From the NCBI GenBank assembly GCA_021413565.1, contig JAIOQC010000005.1, positions 1-5,207 of the forward strand: a DNA stretch of 5,207 bases, written 5' to 3'. Both the position numbers and the translations under genes were made by a program. Positions 1 through 4,483 of the stretch are shown piece by piece (the stretch's first letter is position 1; each line of letters opens with the position of its first letter). Below the pieces are notes generated by a model that was given only the letters and a program-made list of their open reading frames with translations, was not told the origin of the DNA and made no database searches. The DNA comes from Candidatus Nomurabacteria bacterium (GTDB taxonomy: Bacteria > Patescibacteriota > Minisyncoccia > Phycocordibacterales > UBA9973).

Positions 1-977
1 TTTAATTGACCACTAACTTTTTGGAATAAAGTATTAATATTTTCAAAAACAACATTAATAGTCGCATATCCATCACGTTCAGTTGGTTGGATTGTTAATT
101 CTGTCTTTTTTGAAGGTGTATCAATATCAGCGCCGTTTATCTTCCAACTATAAGTAAAATCATTTTCTTTGCCGAATAGAGCCAAGAAATAAGGTTCCGC
201 AATGATAGTTGCTTCGTCTTCGGTTATATTTGTTTCCCCTACTAATGCGTTGTTGTACAGTATTCCTTCACTTAATGACTTTTTGTAGAAAATAACTTTC
301 GGGTTAACAATTGGTATTTGGATTTTATTTGAAGCACTATATTTACTATCAATTGAAATAGCAGAAACAGAAATACTTTCTTTTGAGCGAAGTACATTGT
401 TCTGGAAAGTGTATGAATTTTTGTTGAAACCAGAAGCATTTTGAATAGTACTATCCTCTGTTTTCCATGTGTAAGTTATATTACCCTTGCCTTGCTTGAT
501 AGTGCTTGTATTTGGGATAGCAACAGTTCTTATTAAACCTTCTGCTGAAGCAAAAGATTTACCACGATAAAACGGTGGAGTGTAGCCATCAACTGCTTCC
601 CATAAAATTGTGATTTCAGATGGGTTAATTGCAAGTCTTTTCACTATTGTCCCCGATCCATCAGCTGGACTAATAAGAATATTGAAAACTGTTAATGTGT
701 TCGGGCCTAATGCTTTGAAAGTAAAACTTGTCTTGCCGTAACCAGAAAGAACTTCAGATGCACCACTACGCCACTCTATCATTGCTTGGTCTAAGTTGGT
801 TGAATAACTAGAAAGTTTAATAGTTACATCTTCGTATGGTTGTGGATTTTCAGGTATTGTAATTACATCAATATCAGCTTCTGTGATTTCAGAAACTGCA
901 TTAGAATAGGATGGAAAACAAAGAGCGATTAAAATAATCGTAACTATCTTGATATGTTTTAGTTTGAGATTTACCAC
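1..977 (-). CDS. Secreted Ig-like-repeat protein of the T4SS locus (3' end outside window)
   Basis: The frame is open for 325 codons from a GTG at 977-975 to the left edge, so the C-terminus is missing. Residues 1-27 look like a signal peptide: Lys-rich start, hydrophobic core IVTIILIALCF, and a likely cut after YSNA. The mature part is rich in beta-prone Thr/Ser/Ile. Trp-centred segments recur at IEWRSG (67-72), YTWKTED (169-175) and YSWKING (276-282), each followed by a Gly/Ser turn and a beta-like strand, which suggests tandem Ig/PKD-like sandwiches. A PPFYRGK motif lies at 134-140. I recognise the pattern from a conserved uncharacterised protein found beside VirB4 in Patescibacteria T4SS loci; that link is from memory. 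It is probably exported and could be an envelope or surface part of the apparatus. GTG was chosen because it directly precedes the signal peptide, no ATG is nearby, and a TATAAT box ends 6 nt upstream. A terminator separates it from VirB4, so it has its own transcript. Confidence 0.8.
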   Translation of the reverse strand, partial: MVNLKLKHIKIVTIILIALCFPSYSNAVSEITEADIDVITIPENPQPYEDVTIKLSSYSTNLDQAMIEWRSGASEVLSGYGKTSFTFKALGPNTLTVFNILISPADGSGTIVKRLAINPSEITILWEAVDGYTPPFYRGKSFASAEGLIRTVAIPNTSTIKQGKGNITYTWKTEDSTIQNASGFNKNSYTFQNNVLRSKESISVSAISIDSKYSASNKIQIPIVNPKVIFYKKSLSEGILYNNALVGETNITEDEATIIAEPYFLALFGKENDFTYSWKINGADIDTPSKKTELTIQPTERDGYATINVVFENINTLFQKVSGQL

Positions 978-983
978 TCTTTT

Positions 984-1013
984 ATTATACGATATTTAAG
1001 TAGAAAGTAGCAA
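984..1013 (-). promoter_or_regulatory. Putative leaderless promoter of the secreted Ig-like protein gene
   Basis: On the minus strand a perfect TATAAT (989-984) is followed by six bases, AAAAGA, and then the GTG start at 977. A -35-like TTGCTA (1013-1008; 4 of 6 matches to TTGACA) lies 18 nt upstream of the -10. With transcription starting about 6-7 nt after the -10, the mRNA would begin at or next to the start codon, so it would be leaderless. The -35 and spacer lie in the AGTAG repeat tract. The -10 is clear; the -35 is only suggestive. Confidence 0.6.
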
Positions 1014-1047
1014 CGAATAAGTGGTTTGAGCAGAAAGTAATAAGGTC
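998..1047 (+). repeat. AGTAG heptad repeat, degenerate left arm of copy 1
   Basis: The arm begins AAGTAGAAAGTAGCAA and continues through GAATAAGTGG to AGTAATAAGGTC. Its second half aligns with the arm at 4035-4065, which starts GAATAAGTAG and ends AGTAGTAAGGGC, with substitutions and a small insertion. It is the most diverged arm in the window. Confidence 0.5.
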
Positions 1048-1060
1048 AAATATGAGAGGT

Positions 1061-1095
1061 AAAAACCTTGGAAGACTTTGTCTTCCAAGGTTTTT
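1061..1095. terminator. Bidirectional intrinsic terminator after VirB4
   Basis: A perfect 16-bp inverted repeat (1061-1076 with 1080-1095) closes a 3-nt loop. The stem has five A at one end and five T at the other, so on either strand the hairpin ends in a T run. It starts 4 nt past the VirB4 stop codon on the minus strand and precedes the promoter of the next gene. Pairing may extend outward through AGGTA/TACCT (1057-1061 with 1097-1101) with a small bulge. There is no convergent gene, so its origin as a repeat-element core may explain the symmetry. Confidence 0.8.
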
Positions 1096-1099
1096 CTAC

Positions 1100-2575
1100 C
1101 TACTGCATGATATTTATTGTTGATTTAGGTGTTTCGGAAGCTACTACTAAGTCATCTTTGGCTTTCTTGATCGCAAGAATTTGAGATGGGTCTGATGTAA
1201 TGATTTGGTCTTCAGTATAAGAAGCAATAGTTTTAACAGCAACGTGCTTTAATCCTGCAAAGAATATACCTTCCCCAACATCTGCTTCTAACAATAGATA
1301 CTTCTCCTCGTCTGTTAGATTAAAGGTCTTTTGGAGAACATCTATTGTTGACGGAGATTGCTTTAAAAGCAACTGAATGGATGAGTTTGTGACAATTGGA
1401 ATACCATAAGGACTCTTCATAAAGTCCCCTACGTCTTGAGTAATAGTTGCCAATCCTAAGTAGTATTTACGGCCACGCTTGGCGATTGAGTACAAGAAAG
1501 ATGCTGTGTCTTCAGATTTCATCATCCACCAAGCCTCATCCACTACAAGTAATCTTTTCTTAATATTTTTACGAACAGCGTTCCAGATATAGTGAGTAAT
1601 AATATACATTGCTACTGGCTTTAGTTCATCTTCCATGTCTCGTACAGAAAAGACTACAAATTTACGATTGATGTCGACATTTGATGGTTGATTCAGAAAT
1701 GAAGCCCATGAACCATGAGTATACTTGGCTAAACGCTGAATAATAGAACCACTTCCCTCCATGCCCGCTAATACCATTTCAAAGTCTGTGAGTAATGGTG
1801 GCTCAATATTGGCAAAGTTTGATTCGGAAGTAATATCTTTTAACGCATAAGTTTCTGTGATGGCACGGTCTATGATTGAATCCTCTTCTGGTGTGAGTCC
1901 TCCGAGCATTATACGGAATAATCCAACTAAATTGATTGTGTTTGCTCGTAAAACATCTGCGGGTGTCTCATCACTACTTGGTATTGCCAAGTCAAATGGA
2001 TTAATATGGTGATCAGATGAAAGTGCAATGTTGAAATATCGTCCACCCACTGCTTCTGCTAAATACTCGTATTCTCTTTCAGGGTCAATAACTATAACTT
2101 CAGTATCAAACATAAGTGTTCGAATAATCTCAAGTTTAGTCGCATATGATTTACCTGCACCAGATGTTGCGAAAGTAATTGAATTGTAGTTTGGCAAAGA
2201 GAATCTATCAAAGATAATCAAACTAGAGTTGTGGCGGTTTACCCCATAGAGTATTCCCTTGTCGCTAGTTAGGTCAAATGAAACAAATGGGAAAAGACTA
2301 GACAAAGGTTCAGTATCTAATTTCTGATGAATCCCTAAAAGGTCAGTAGATAGTGGAATGACACTCTTGAAGCCTTCATCTTGTTGGAAAAGTGCTGGCT
2401 TCAGATAGATAAGTTTTGATTCAAGAAGTGATTTGATTTCACTTTCTACTTTGAATAAATCATTTTCATTATCAGCGTAAACTGTAATATACAAGCCAAC
2501 GTCAAACATTTTTGCTTGTGCTTGCATTAGATTGTCGCGAAGATTCTCAAGGTCACCATAGGCAGTATCGAGCAT
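1100..2575 (-). CDS. virB4: VirB4/TraC-family T4SS ATPase, C-terminal part (NTPase domain intact)
   Basis: This 491-residue ORF holds most of a VirB4-like ATPase, the motor that energises T4SS assembly and substrate transfer at the inner membrane. Walker A is ATSGAGKS (136-143) and Walker B is LLVVDEAWW (342-350). Other conserved stretches are FPFVSFDLTS (95-104), VIDPEREYEYLAEA near 162-175, HHINPFDL (189-196), GGLTPEED (225-232) and LATITQD (375-381). The ATG at 2575 is probably not the original start. The same frame is open upstream to a TAG at 2680-2678 and encodes the typical family sequence QKKVAEVQSQI and GLVRDP just before this Met. The true N-terminus is therefore in the fragment 2584-2859, joined by a damaged segment. 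Independent translation by reinitiation is possible, because the fragment's stop lies 8 nt upstream of this ATG. The last codons and TAG stop lie in a repeat arm. Family assignment is very secure; whether a functional protein is made is not. Confidence 0.9.
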   Translation of the reverse strand: MLDTAYGDLENLRDNLMQAQAKMFDVGLYITVYADNENDLFKVESEIKSLLESKLIYLKPALFQQDEGFKSVIPLSTDLLGIHQKLDTEPLSSLFPFVSFDLTSDKGILYGVNRHNSSLIIFDRFSLPNYNSITFATSGAGKSYATKLEIIRTLMFDTEVIVIDPEREYEYLAEAVGGRYFNIALSSDHHINPFDLAIPSSDETPADVLRANTINLVGLFRIMLGGLTPEEDSIIDRAITETYALKDITSESNFANIEPPLLTDFEMVLAGMEGSGSIIQRLAKYTHGSWASFLNQPSNVDINRKFVVFSVRDMEDELKPVAMYIITHYIWNAVRKNIKKRLLVVDEAWWMMKSEDTASFLYSIAKRGRKYYLGLATITQDVGDFMKSPYGIPIVTNSSIQLLLKQSPSTIDVLQKTFNLTDEEKYLLLEADVGEGIFFAGLKHVAVKTIASYTEDQIITSDPSQILAIKKAKDDLVVASETPKSTINIMQ

Positions 2576-2583
2576 TGGGTCTC

Positions 2584-2859
2584 TTACAAGACCCTTTGAT
2601 TCACGAATAGAAATCTGACTTTGAACTTCGGCGACTTTCTTTTGGAAAATCGTGGATATGAAATTACGAAGAATGTTCTAGCGATTTTATCCCCCAAATT
2701 AAGTGCTTTTGGTGTTATTTGTAGTGCTGATGGAGCAATGATGTCTTGAAGTTCTAAAACAGCCGCTTTGTATATTTCACTTGGTAATACAGGCATCACT
2801 GTGCTTTTTTTGTCTGATGCATTATTATCACTTTTAAATATTGAAGAAAAAATAGACAT
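2584..2859 (-). CDS. VirB4/TraC N-terminal fragment, frameshifted after residue ~71
   Basis: This 91-residue ORF carries the start of the VirB4-like ATPase. A variable Ser/Asp/Lys-rich leader (1-20) is followed by the family-typical segments PSEIYKAAVLELQDIIAPSA, then LGDKIARTFFVISYPR up to residue 70. From about residue 72 the reading is out of frame and Lys/Arg/Phe-rich, and stops at TAA 2586-2584, 8 nt before the ATG of the C-terminal ORF. The start at 2859 lies 8 nt after the stop of the TraC-like gene with no Shine-Dalgarno, which suits translational coupling in an operon. Alone it lacks all nucleotide-binding motifs and is unlikely to function. Confidence 0.75.
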   Translation of the reverse strand: MSIFSSIFKSDNNASDKKSTVMPVLPSEIYKAAVLELQDIIAPSALQITPKALNLGDKIARTFFVISYPRFSKRKSPKFKVRFLFVNQRVL

Positions 2860-2867
2860 ATAAATAA

Positions 2868-3518
2868 TTACTGAAGCTTAATCCCCTGACTAATATCCCC
2901 TGGATTGAATGTTTTATAAAAAAGTTCAACGACTTCCTCTGTTTTTAATTGAGAACTACGAATACCTAAGCCACTTAGCCCTTGAACAATTACTGCTATT
3001 CTTTCATCTAGTTGACTACGCTTCTCTTCAAAAGAAGCCATCTCAATAGCCTTTTTTGTATCTTCTATTTGTTTCTTTGGGGCTCCACCTCCTATTAGGT
3101 TGTCAATCATACCACCTGCTTTGATGACTTGGGCACTATAAGGAACAACTACAAAGAATGTCTTAGTCATTATATTTACTTCGTCAGTAAATGTTTTTAT
3201 GAAGTCTATGTATTCTCGTGTTTGGATTTTCAATAATTGCTCTGTTTGTTCTTTTAGGCGTTCCTCGAGTGTCATTAGATACGGTCTAATGTCGAGTCTG
3301 CGTGATTGCATAACTATTTGTGTTGAGAAATCAAGACCATTTAAGAATGATTGAAATGATTTAATGATTGCGATTTGCTCCTCGCTTGATTTAAGAGAGA
3401 GATTAATAGTTGAAGCAATTATAATAGCCCGAAGACCGCCGTCTTTTAAAATAATAATACCATCACGAACTTCTTTAATTGGTACGAATTCTTGAGCTGC
3501 TCGAGCATTGATTGCCAT
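2868..3518 (-). CDS. TraC-like protein (VirB4 N-terminal-domain-like), T4SS locus
   Basis: This 216-residue protein is, from memory, the small gene usually placed between PrgI and VirB4 in Patescibacteria T4SS loci; it resembles the N-terminal domain of TraC/VirB4 and has no Walker motifs. Visible features are FVPIKEVRDGIIILKDGGLRAI near residues 11-31, SRRLDIRPY (72-80), a charged helical stretch around 82-110, a hydrophobic strand TFFVVVPYS (120-128) and a Gly-rich loop GGGAPKK (143-149). No signal peptide or membrane helix is seen, so it is probably cytosolic and membrane-associated through VirB4/PrgI. I chose ATG 3518, not the longer frame from 3587: the extra 23 residues translate the hairpin and the AGTAG repeat (YLSTFYLLLY), and a TATAAT box lies 6 nt before 3518. 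The stop is 8 nt before the VirB4 fragment. Its exact function is unknown. Confidence 0.8.
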   Translation of the reverse strand: MAINARAAQEFVPIKEVRDGIIILKDGGLRAIIIASTINLSLKSSEEQIAIIKSFQSFLNGLDFSTQIVMQSRRLDIRPYLMTLEERLKEQTEQLLKIQTREYIDFIKTFTDEVNIMTKTFFVVVPYSAQVIKAGGMIDNLIGGGAPKKQIEDTKKAIEMASFEEKRSQLDERIAVIVQGLSGLGIRSSQLKTEEVVELFYKTFNPGDISQGIKLQ

Positions 3519-3524
3519 ATGAGT

Positions 3525-3553
3525 ATTATACAGTAGTAAATAGAAAGTAGAAA
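3525..3553 (-). promoter_or_regulatory. Putative leaderless promoter of the TraC-like/VirB4 unit
   Basis: A perfect TATAAT (3530-3525, minus strand) is followed by ACTCAT and then the ATG at 3518, the same TATAAT-N6-start layout as at 984-989. The -35 is weak: TTTCTA (3553-3548) at a 17-nt spacing matches only 3 of 6 consensus bases. The upstream part lies inside the AGTAG repeat arm. A transcript from here would be nearly leaderless, which fits the lack of a Shine-Dalgarno. Confidence 0.5.
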
Positions 3554-3565
3554 GGTAAAATGCAG
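3532..3565 (+). repeat. AGTAG heptad repeat, left arm of copy 2
   Basis: An imperfect 7-nt period on the plus strand (AGTAGTA, AATAGAA, AGTAGAA, AGGTAAA) ends in ATGCAG. It is in inverted orientation relative to the arm at 3603-3633. Confidence 0.6.
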
Positions 3566-3571
3566 ACCCAC

Positions 3572-3602
3572 AGAACCCAGTCGACAAAGTCGACTGGGTT
3601 CT
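3572..3602. repeat. Perfect 14-bp hairpin with 3-nt loop (core of copy 2)
   Basis: AGAACCCAGTCGAC (3572-3585) pairs exactly with 3589-3602 around an AAA loop. Neither side has the T run of a standard intrinsic terminator: on the minus strand the stem is followed by GTGGGTCTGCATTTTACC. It may attenuate transcription between PrgI and the TraC-like gene, protect mRNA ends, or simply be a REP-like element core. The centre GTC-loop-GAC is shared with the terminator at 1061-1095. Confidence 0.8.
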
Positions 3603-3633
3603 CCTTACTACTTACTGCATACTACTTGCTACC
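3603..3633 (-). repeat. AGTAG heptad repeat, right arm of copy 2
   Basis: On the minus strand this reads GGTAGCAAGTAGTATGCAG followed by TAAGTAGTAAGG. It aligns closely with the arm at 4454-4485 in the same orientation (TAGCAAGTAGAACGTAG, then TAAGTAGTGAGG). Stop triplets occur in all three minus-strand frames, and the PrgI stop is one of them. Confidence 0.65.
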
Positions 3634-4032
3634 TTTCTCTTGTATATCTAGATTCCAAGATAAATCCTTTAGAGAATTTTGTGACACCATAGGTACAACA
3701 GAGGTTTTTTGTGGGACATTTGAATTGGAATCATCCTCACTACCACTTTTTACTAGTCTTTGCTTCCAGATATATAATTTAGAAGAAATAGCGTAGTTTA
3801 TTCCTGCTTGTAGATAGTAAATAAAAGGCTTATTGTTGATTTTGTAGAATGTTAATAATAATGTTAAGCCTGCAACAAACAAGATGGGTAGAATAGCCAC
3901 CCAAAAAGGCAATAATCTATAAAGGACAAATATCATACCTCCCCCACCAACAAGATATGCAAATTCTCGGAAAGTAAAAGGTCCGAAAAGTTTGTCTTCA
4001 ATATCAATAAATTGTGGTACTTTGAATTGCAT
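3622..4032 (-). CDS. PrgI-family T4SS membrane protein
   Basis: This 136-residue protein matches the PrgI family, small two-helix inner-membrane proteins encoded directly before VirB4 in Gram-positive and Patescibacteria conjugation-type systems and considered VirB3-like. The N-terminal signature is present: FKVPQFIDIEDKLFGPFTFR (3-22). Two membrane segments follow, about 24-42 (with GGGG at 29-32) and about 43-62, separated by a short LPFW turn. Residues 91-136 form a hydrophilic Ser/Asp/Asn-rich tail. It probably anchors the VirB4 ATPase at the membrane. The last four codons are inside the AGTAG repeat, so the native C-terminus may have been altered by the element. ATG 4032 is supported by the conserved N-terminus. 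It has no Shine-Dalgarno, and its upstream region is the exit arm of the four-helix-bundle cassette. Confidence 0.85.
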   Translation of the reverse strand: MQFKVPQFIDIEDKLFGPFTFREFAYLVGGGGMIFVLYRLLPFWVAILPILFVAGLTLLLTFYKINNKPFIYYLQAGINYAISSKLYIWKQRLVKSGSEDDSNSNVPQKTSVVPMVSQNSLKDLSWNLDIQEKGSK

Positions 4033-4038
4033 GTGAAT

Positions 4039-4064
4039 AAGTAGAATGTAGTAAGTAGTAAGGG
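4039..4064 (+). repeat. 26-nt inverted repeat, left arm of the four-helix-bundle cassette
   Basis: The arm starts AAGTAGAATGTAG and ends TAGTAAGGG. It matches the reverse complement of 4454-4479 at 24 of 26 positions (differences T/C at position 9 and A/G at position 22). It lies immediately next to the cassette gene's TAG stop (4067-4065) and 6 nt from the PrgI start. Confidence 0.85.
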
Positions 4065-4445
4065 CTAGGCTCGACTCCTAATTGATTTTATCAGACCATT
4101 GATAAGTTTGCTAACGAGGACTGTTTGCTCTGCAGTCTCTTTAAAGTATTCTTTTTTTAAATACCCTAAATCTTTTGCTACAAGTATGTGATTCTGAGTC
4201 TCAGTAAGTGATCCATTTGCAATGTGGTAAAAATGTATTTTATCTTTGTGGGTCTGTCTTCCAAATCCTTCAGCTATATTAGCAGATACAGAAGTCACTG
4301 ATCTACGAATCTGGTCACATAATCCAAACCTCTCATAATCTGGGAAATCTGGTAGTTTTTTGTAAATCAAAAGAGTAAGTCGATGCGCTTCTTGCCATGC
4401 TTTTAGAGAAGTGAAAGAATTAATTTTTGTTTTTGTTTCTTGCAT
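4065..4445 (-). CDS. Four-helix-bundle protein (23S rRNA intervening-sequence family)
   Basis: This 126-residue protein is a full-length, typical member of the four-helix-bundle / S23 family. Seen in order: FTSLKAWQEAHRLTLLIYK (11-29), FPDYERFGL (34-42), DQIRRSVTSVSANIAEGFGR (44-63, the strongest family motif), then FYHIANGSLTE and a Leu/Lys-rich final helix. Relatives are encoded in 23S rRNA intervening sequences and many stand-alone loci, and the diversity-generating-retroelement accessory protein Avd has a similar fold; the molecular role is unresolved, with nucleic-acid binding suspected. I chose ATG 4445 because AGGGG lies 7 nt upstream and family sequence begins soon after; a GTG at 4460 would add five repeat-encoded residues. 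The Shine-Dalgarno lies at the inner edge of the right inverted repeat, so repeat and gene appear to be one unit. No role in secretion is evident. Confidence 0.9.
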   Translation of the reverse strand: MQETKTKINSFTSLKAWQEAHRLTLLIYKKLPDFPDYERFGLCDQIRRSVTSVSANIAEGFGRQTHKDKIHFYHIANGSLTETQNHILVAKDLGYLKKEYFKETAEQTVLVSKLINGLIKSIRSRA

Positions 4446-4452
4446 TGTATTT

Positions 4453-4458
4453 CCCCTC
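4453..4458 (-). promoter_or_regulatory. Shine-Dalgarno of the four-helix-bundle gene, within the repeat arm
   Basis: The minus strand reads GAGGGG, then AAATACA, then the ATG at 4445. It is the clearest ribosome binding site in the window, as the T4SS genes have none. It overlaps the inner end of the right inverted repeat, so pairing of the two arms in the mRNA could hide it and reduce translation. That regulatory effect is inferred. Confidence 0.7.
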
Positions 4459-4479
4459 ACTACTTACTACGTTCTACTT
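4454..4479 (-). repeat. 26-nt inverted repeat, right arm of the four-helix-bundle cassette
   Basis: On the minus strand it starts AAGTAGAACGTAG and ends TAGTGAGGG, 24/26 identical to the arm at 4039-4064. The similarity to the copy-2 right arm continues outward to TAGC (to about 4483). TAG triplets recur every 7 nt. Confidence 0.85.
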
Positions 4480-4483
4480 GCTA

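Larger units (their letters stand above)
998..1107. mobile_element. MITE/REP-like element: AGTAG repeats around a perfect hairpin (copy 1)
   Basis: This composite has a left repeat arm in plus orientation (998-1047), a perfect 16-bp hairpin (1061-1095), and a short right arm in the opposite orientation (about 1096-1107; reads TGCAGTAGGTAG on the minus strand). The layout matches the element at 3532-3633 and the arms around the four-helix-bundle gene. The right arm overlaps the end of the VirB4 gene, giving its last codons ATG CAG TAG. No transposase is in the window and no target-site duplication could be seen, so mobility is inferred only from the repeated architecture. Confidence 0.45.
1100..2859 (-). 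pseudogene. virB4: Disrupted full-length virB4 (deletion plus frameshift near 2641-2655)
   Basis: The two ORFs are consecutive parts of one gene. The upstream frame reads correctly to VISYPRF (residues 65-71) and then runs into a non-family tail, SKRKSPKFKVRF and onward, ending at TAA 2586-2584. The other frame resumes family sequence at QKKVAEVQ, whose codons start near 2644. In intact relatives, as I remember them, SYPR is followed by roughly 30-40 residues (a stretch like WFSPIINL, then an IHP motif) before the KKVAEVQ helix, and those are absent here. This indicates a deletion whose length is not a multiple of three. It could be a real mutation, a strain variant, or an assembly error. This entry groups the fragments also listed separately. 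Confidence 0.7.
3532..3633. mobile_element. MITE/REP-like element: AGTAG repeats around a perfect hairpin (copy 2)
   Basis: This element fills almost the whole gap between PrgI and the TraC-like gene. It has a plus-oriented arm (3532-3565), a perfect 14-bp hairpin (3572-3602) and a minus-oriented arm (3603-3633). Both arms contain a TGCA(G/T) block near the hairpin. The right arm overlaps the end of PrgI and supplies its final GGT AGC AAG TAG codons. No transposase, gene or target duplication is visible. It is a non-coding element by structure; mobility is inferred. Confidence 0.5.
4039..4479. mobile_element. Inverted-repeat cassette carrying a four-helix-bundle gene
   Basis: Two 26-nt inverted repeats (24/26 identical) lie against both ends of a single complete gene, separating the upstream T4SS-locus gene from PrgI. 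Flanks outside the arms show no obvious target-site duplication. The arm family also borders the two hairpin elements, so this looks like the gene-carrying member of the same family. It is structurally like 23S rRNA intervening sequences, where a four-helix-bundle gene sits in a long stem, but here in a protein-coding operon. The gene is not a known transposase, so any movement probably needs an enzyme in trans. Confidence 0.55.

Noticed and set aside
1100..2859. Two separate intact genes in place of one broken virB4
   Set aside because: Family sequence continues across both ORFs in different frames, and the stub's tail after SYPRF does not resemble the family.
3519..3587. N-terminal extension of the TraC-like protein to a start at 3587
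   Set aside because: The added residues translate half the hairpin and the repeat arm, and a TATAAT box lies 6 nt before the internal ATG at 3518.
3572..3602. Calling the second hairpin a standard intrinsic terminator
   Set aside because: The stem is strong but no T run follows it on either strand, so it is listed as a repeat-element hairpin.
3560..3796. Plus-strand 78-residue ORF
   Set aside because: It runs antisense through the hairpin, a repeat arm and the PrgI tail. Its N-terminal part translates the hairpin and AGTAG repeat (FSLLLTAYYLLPF) and the rest shadows PrgI.
4065..4445. Diversity-generating retroelement (Avd-like accessory protein)
   Set aside because: No reverse transcriptase and no template/variable repeat pair is present. 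The sequence motifs fit the general four-helix-bundle family.
4446..4460. GTG start at 4460 for the four-helix-bundle gene
   Set aside because: It would translate the Shine-Dalgarno and repeat arm; ATG 4445 has AGGGG at a 7-nt spacing.
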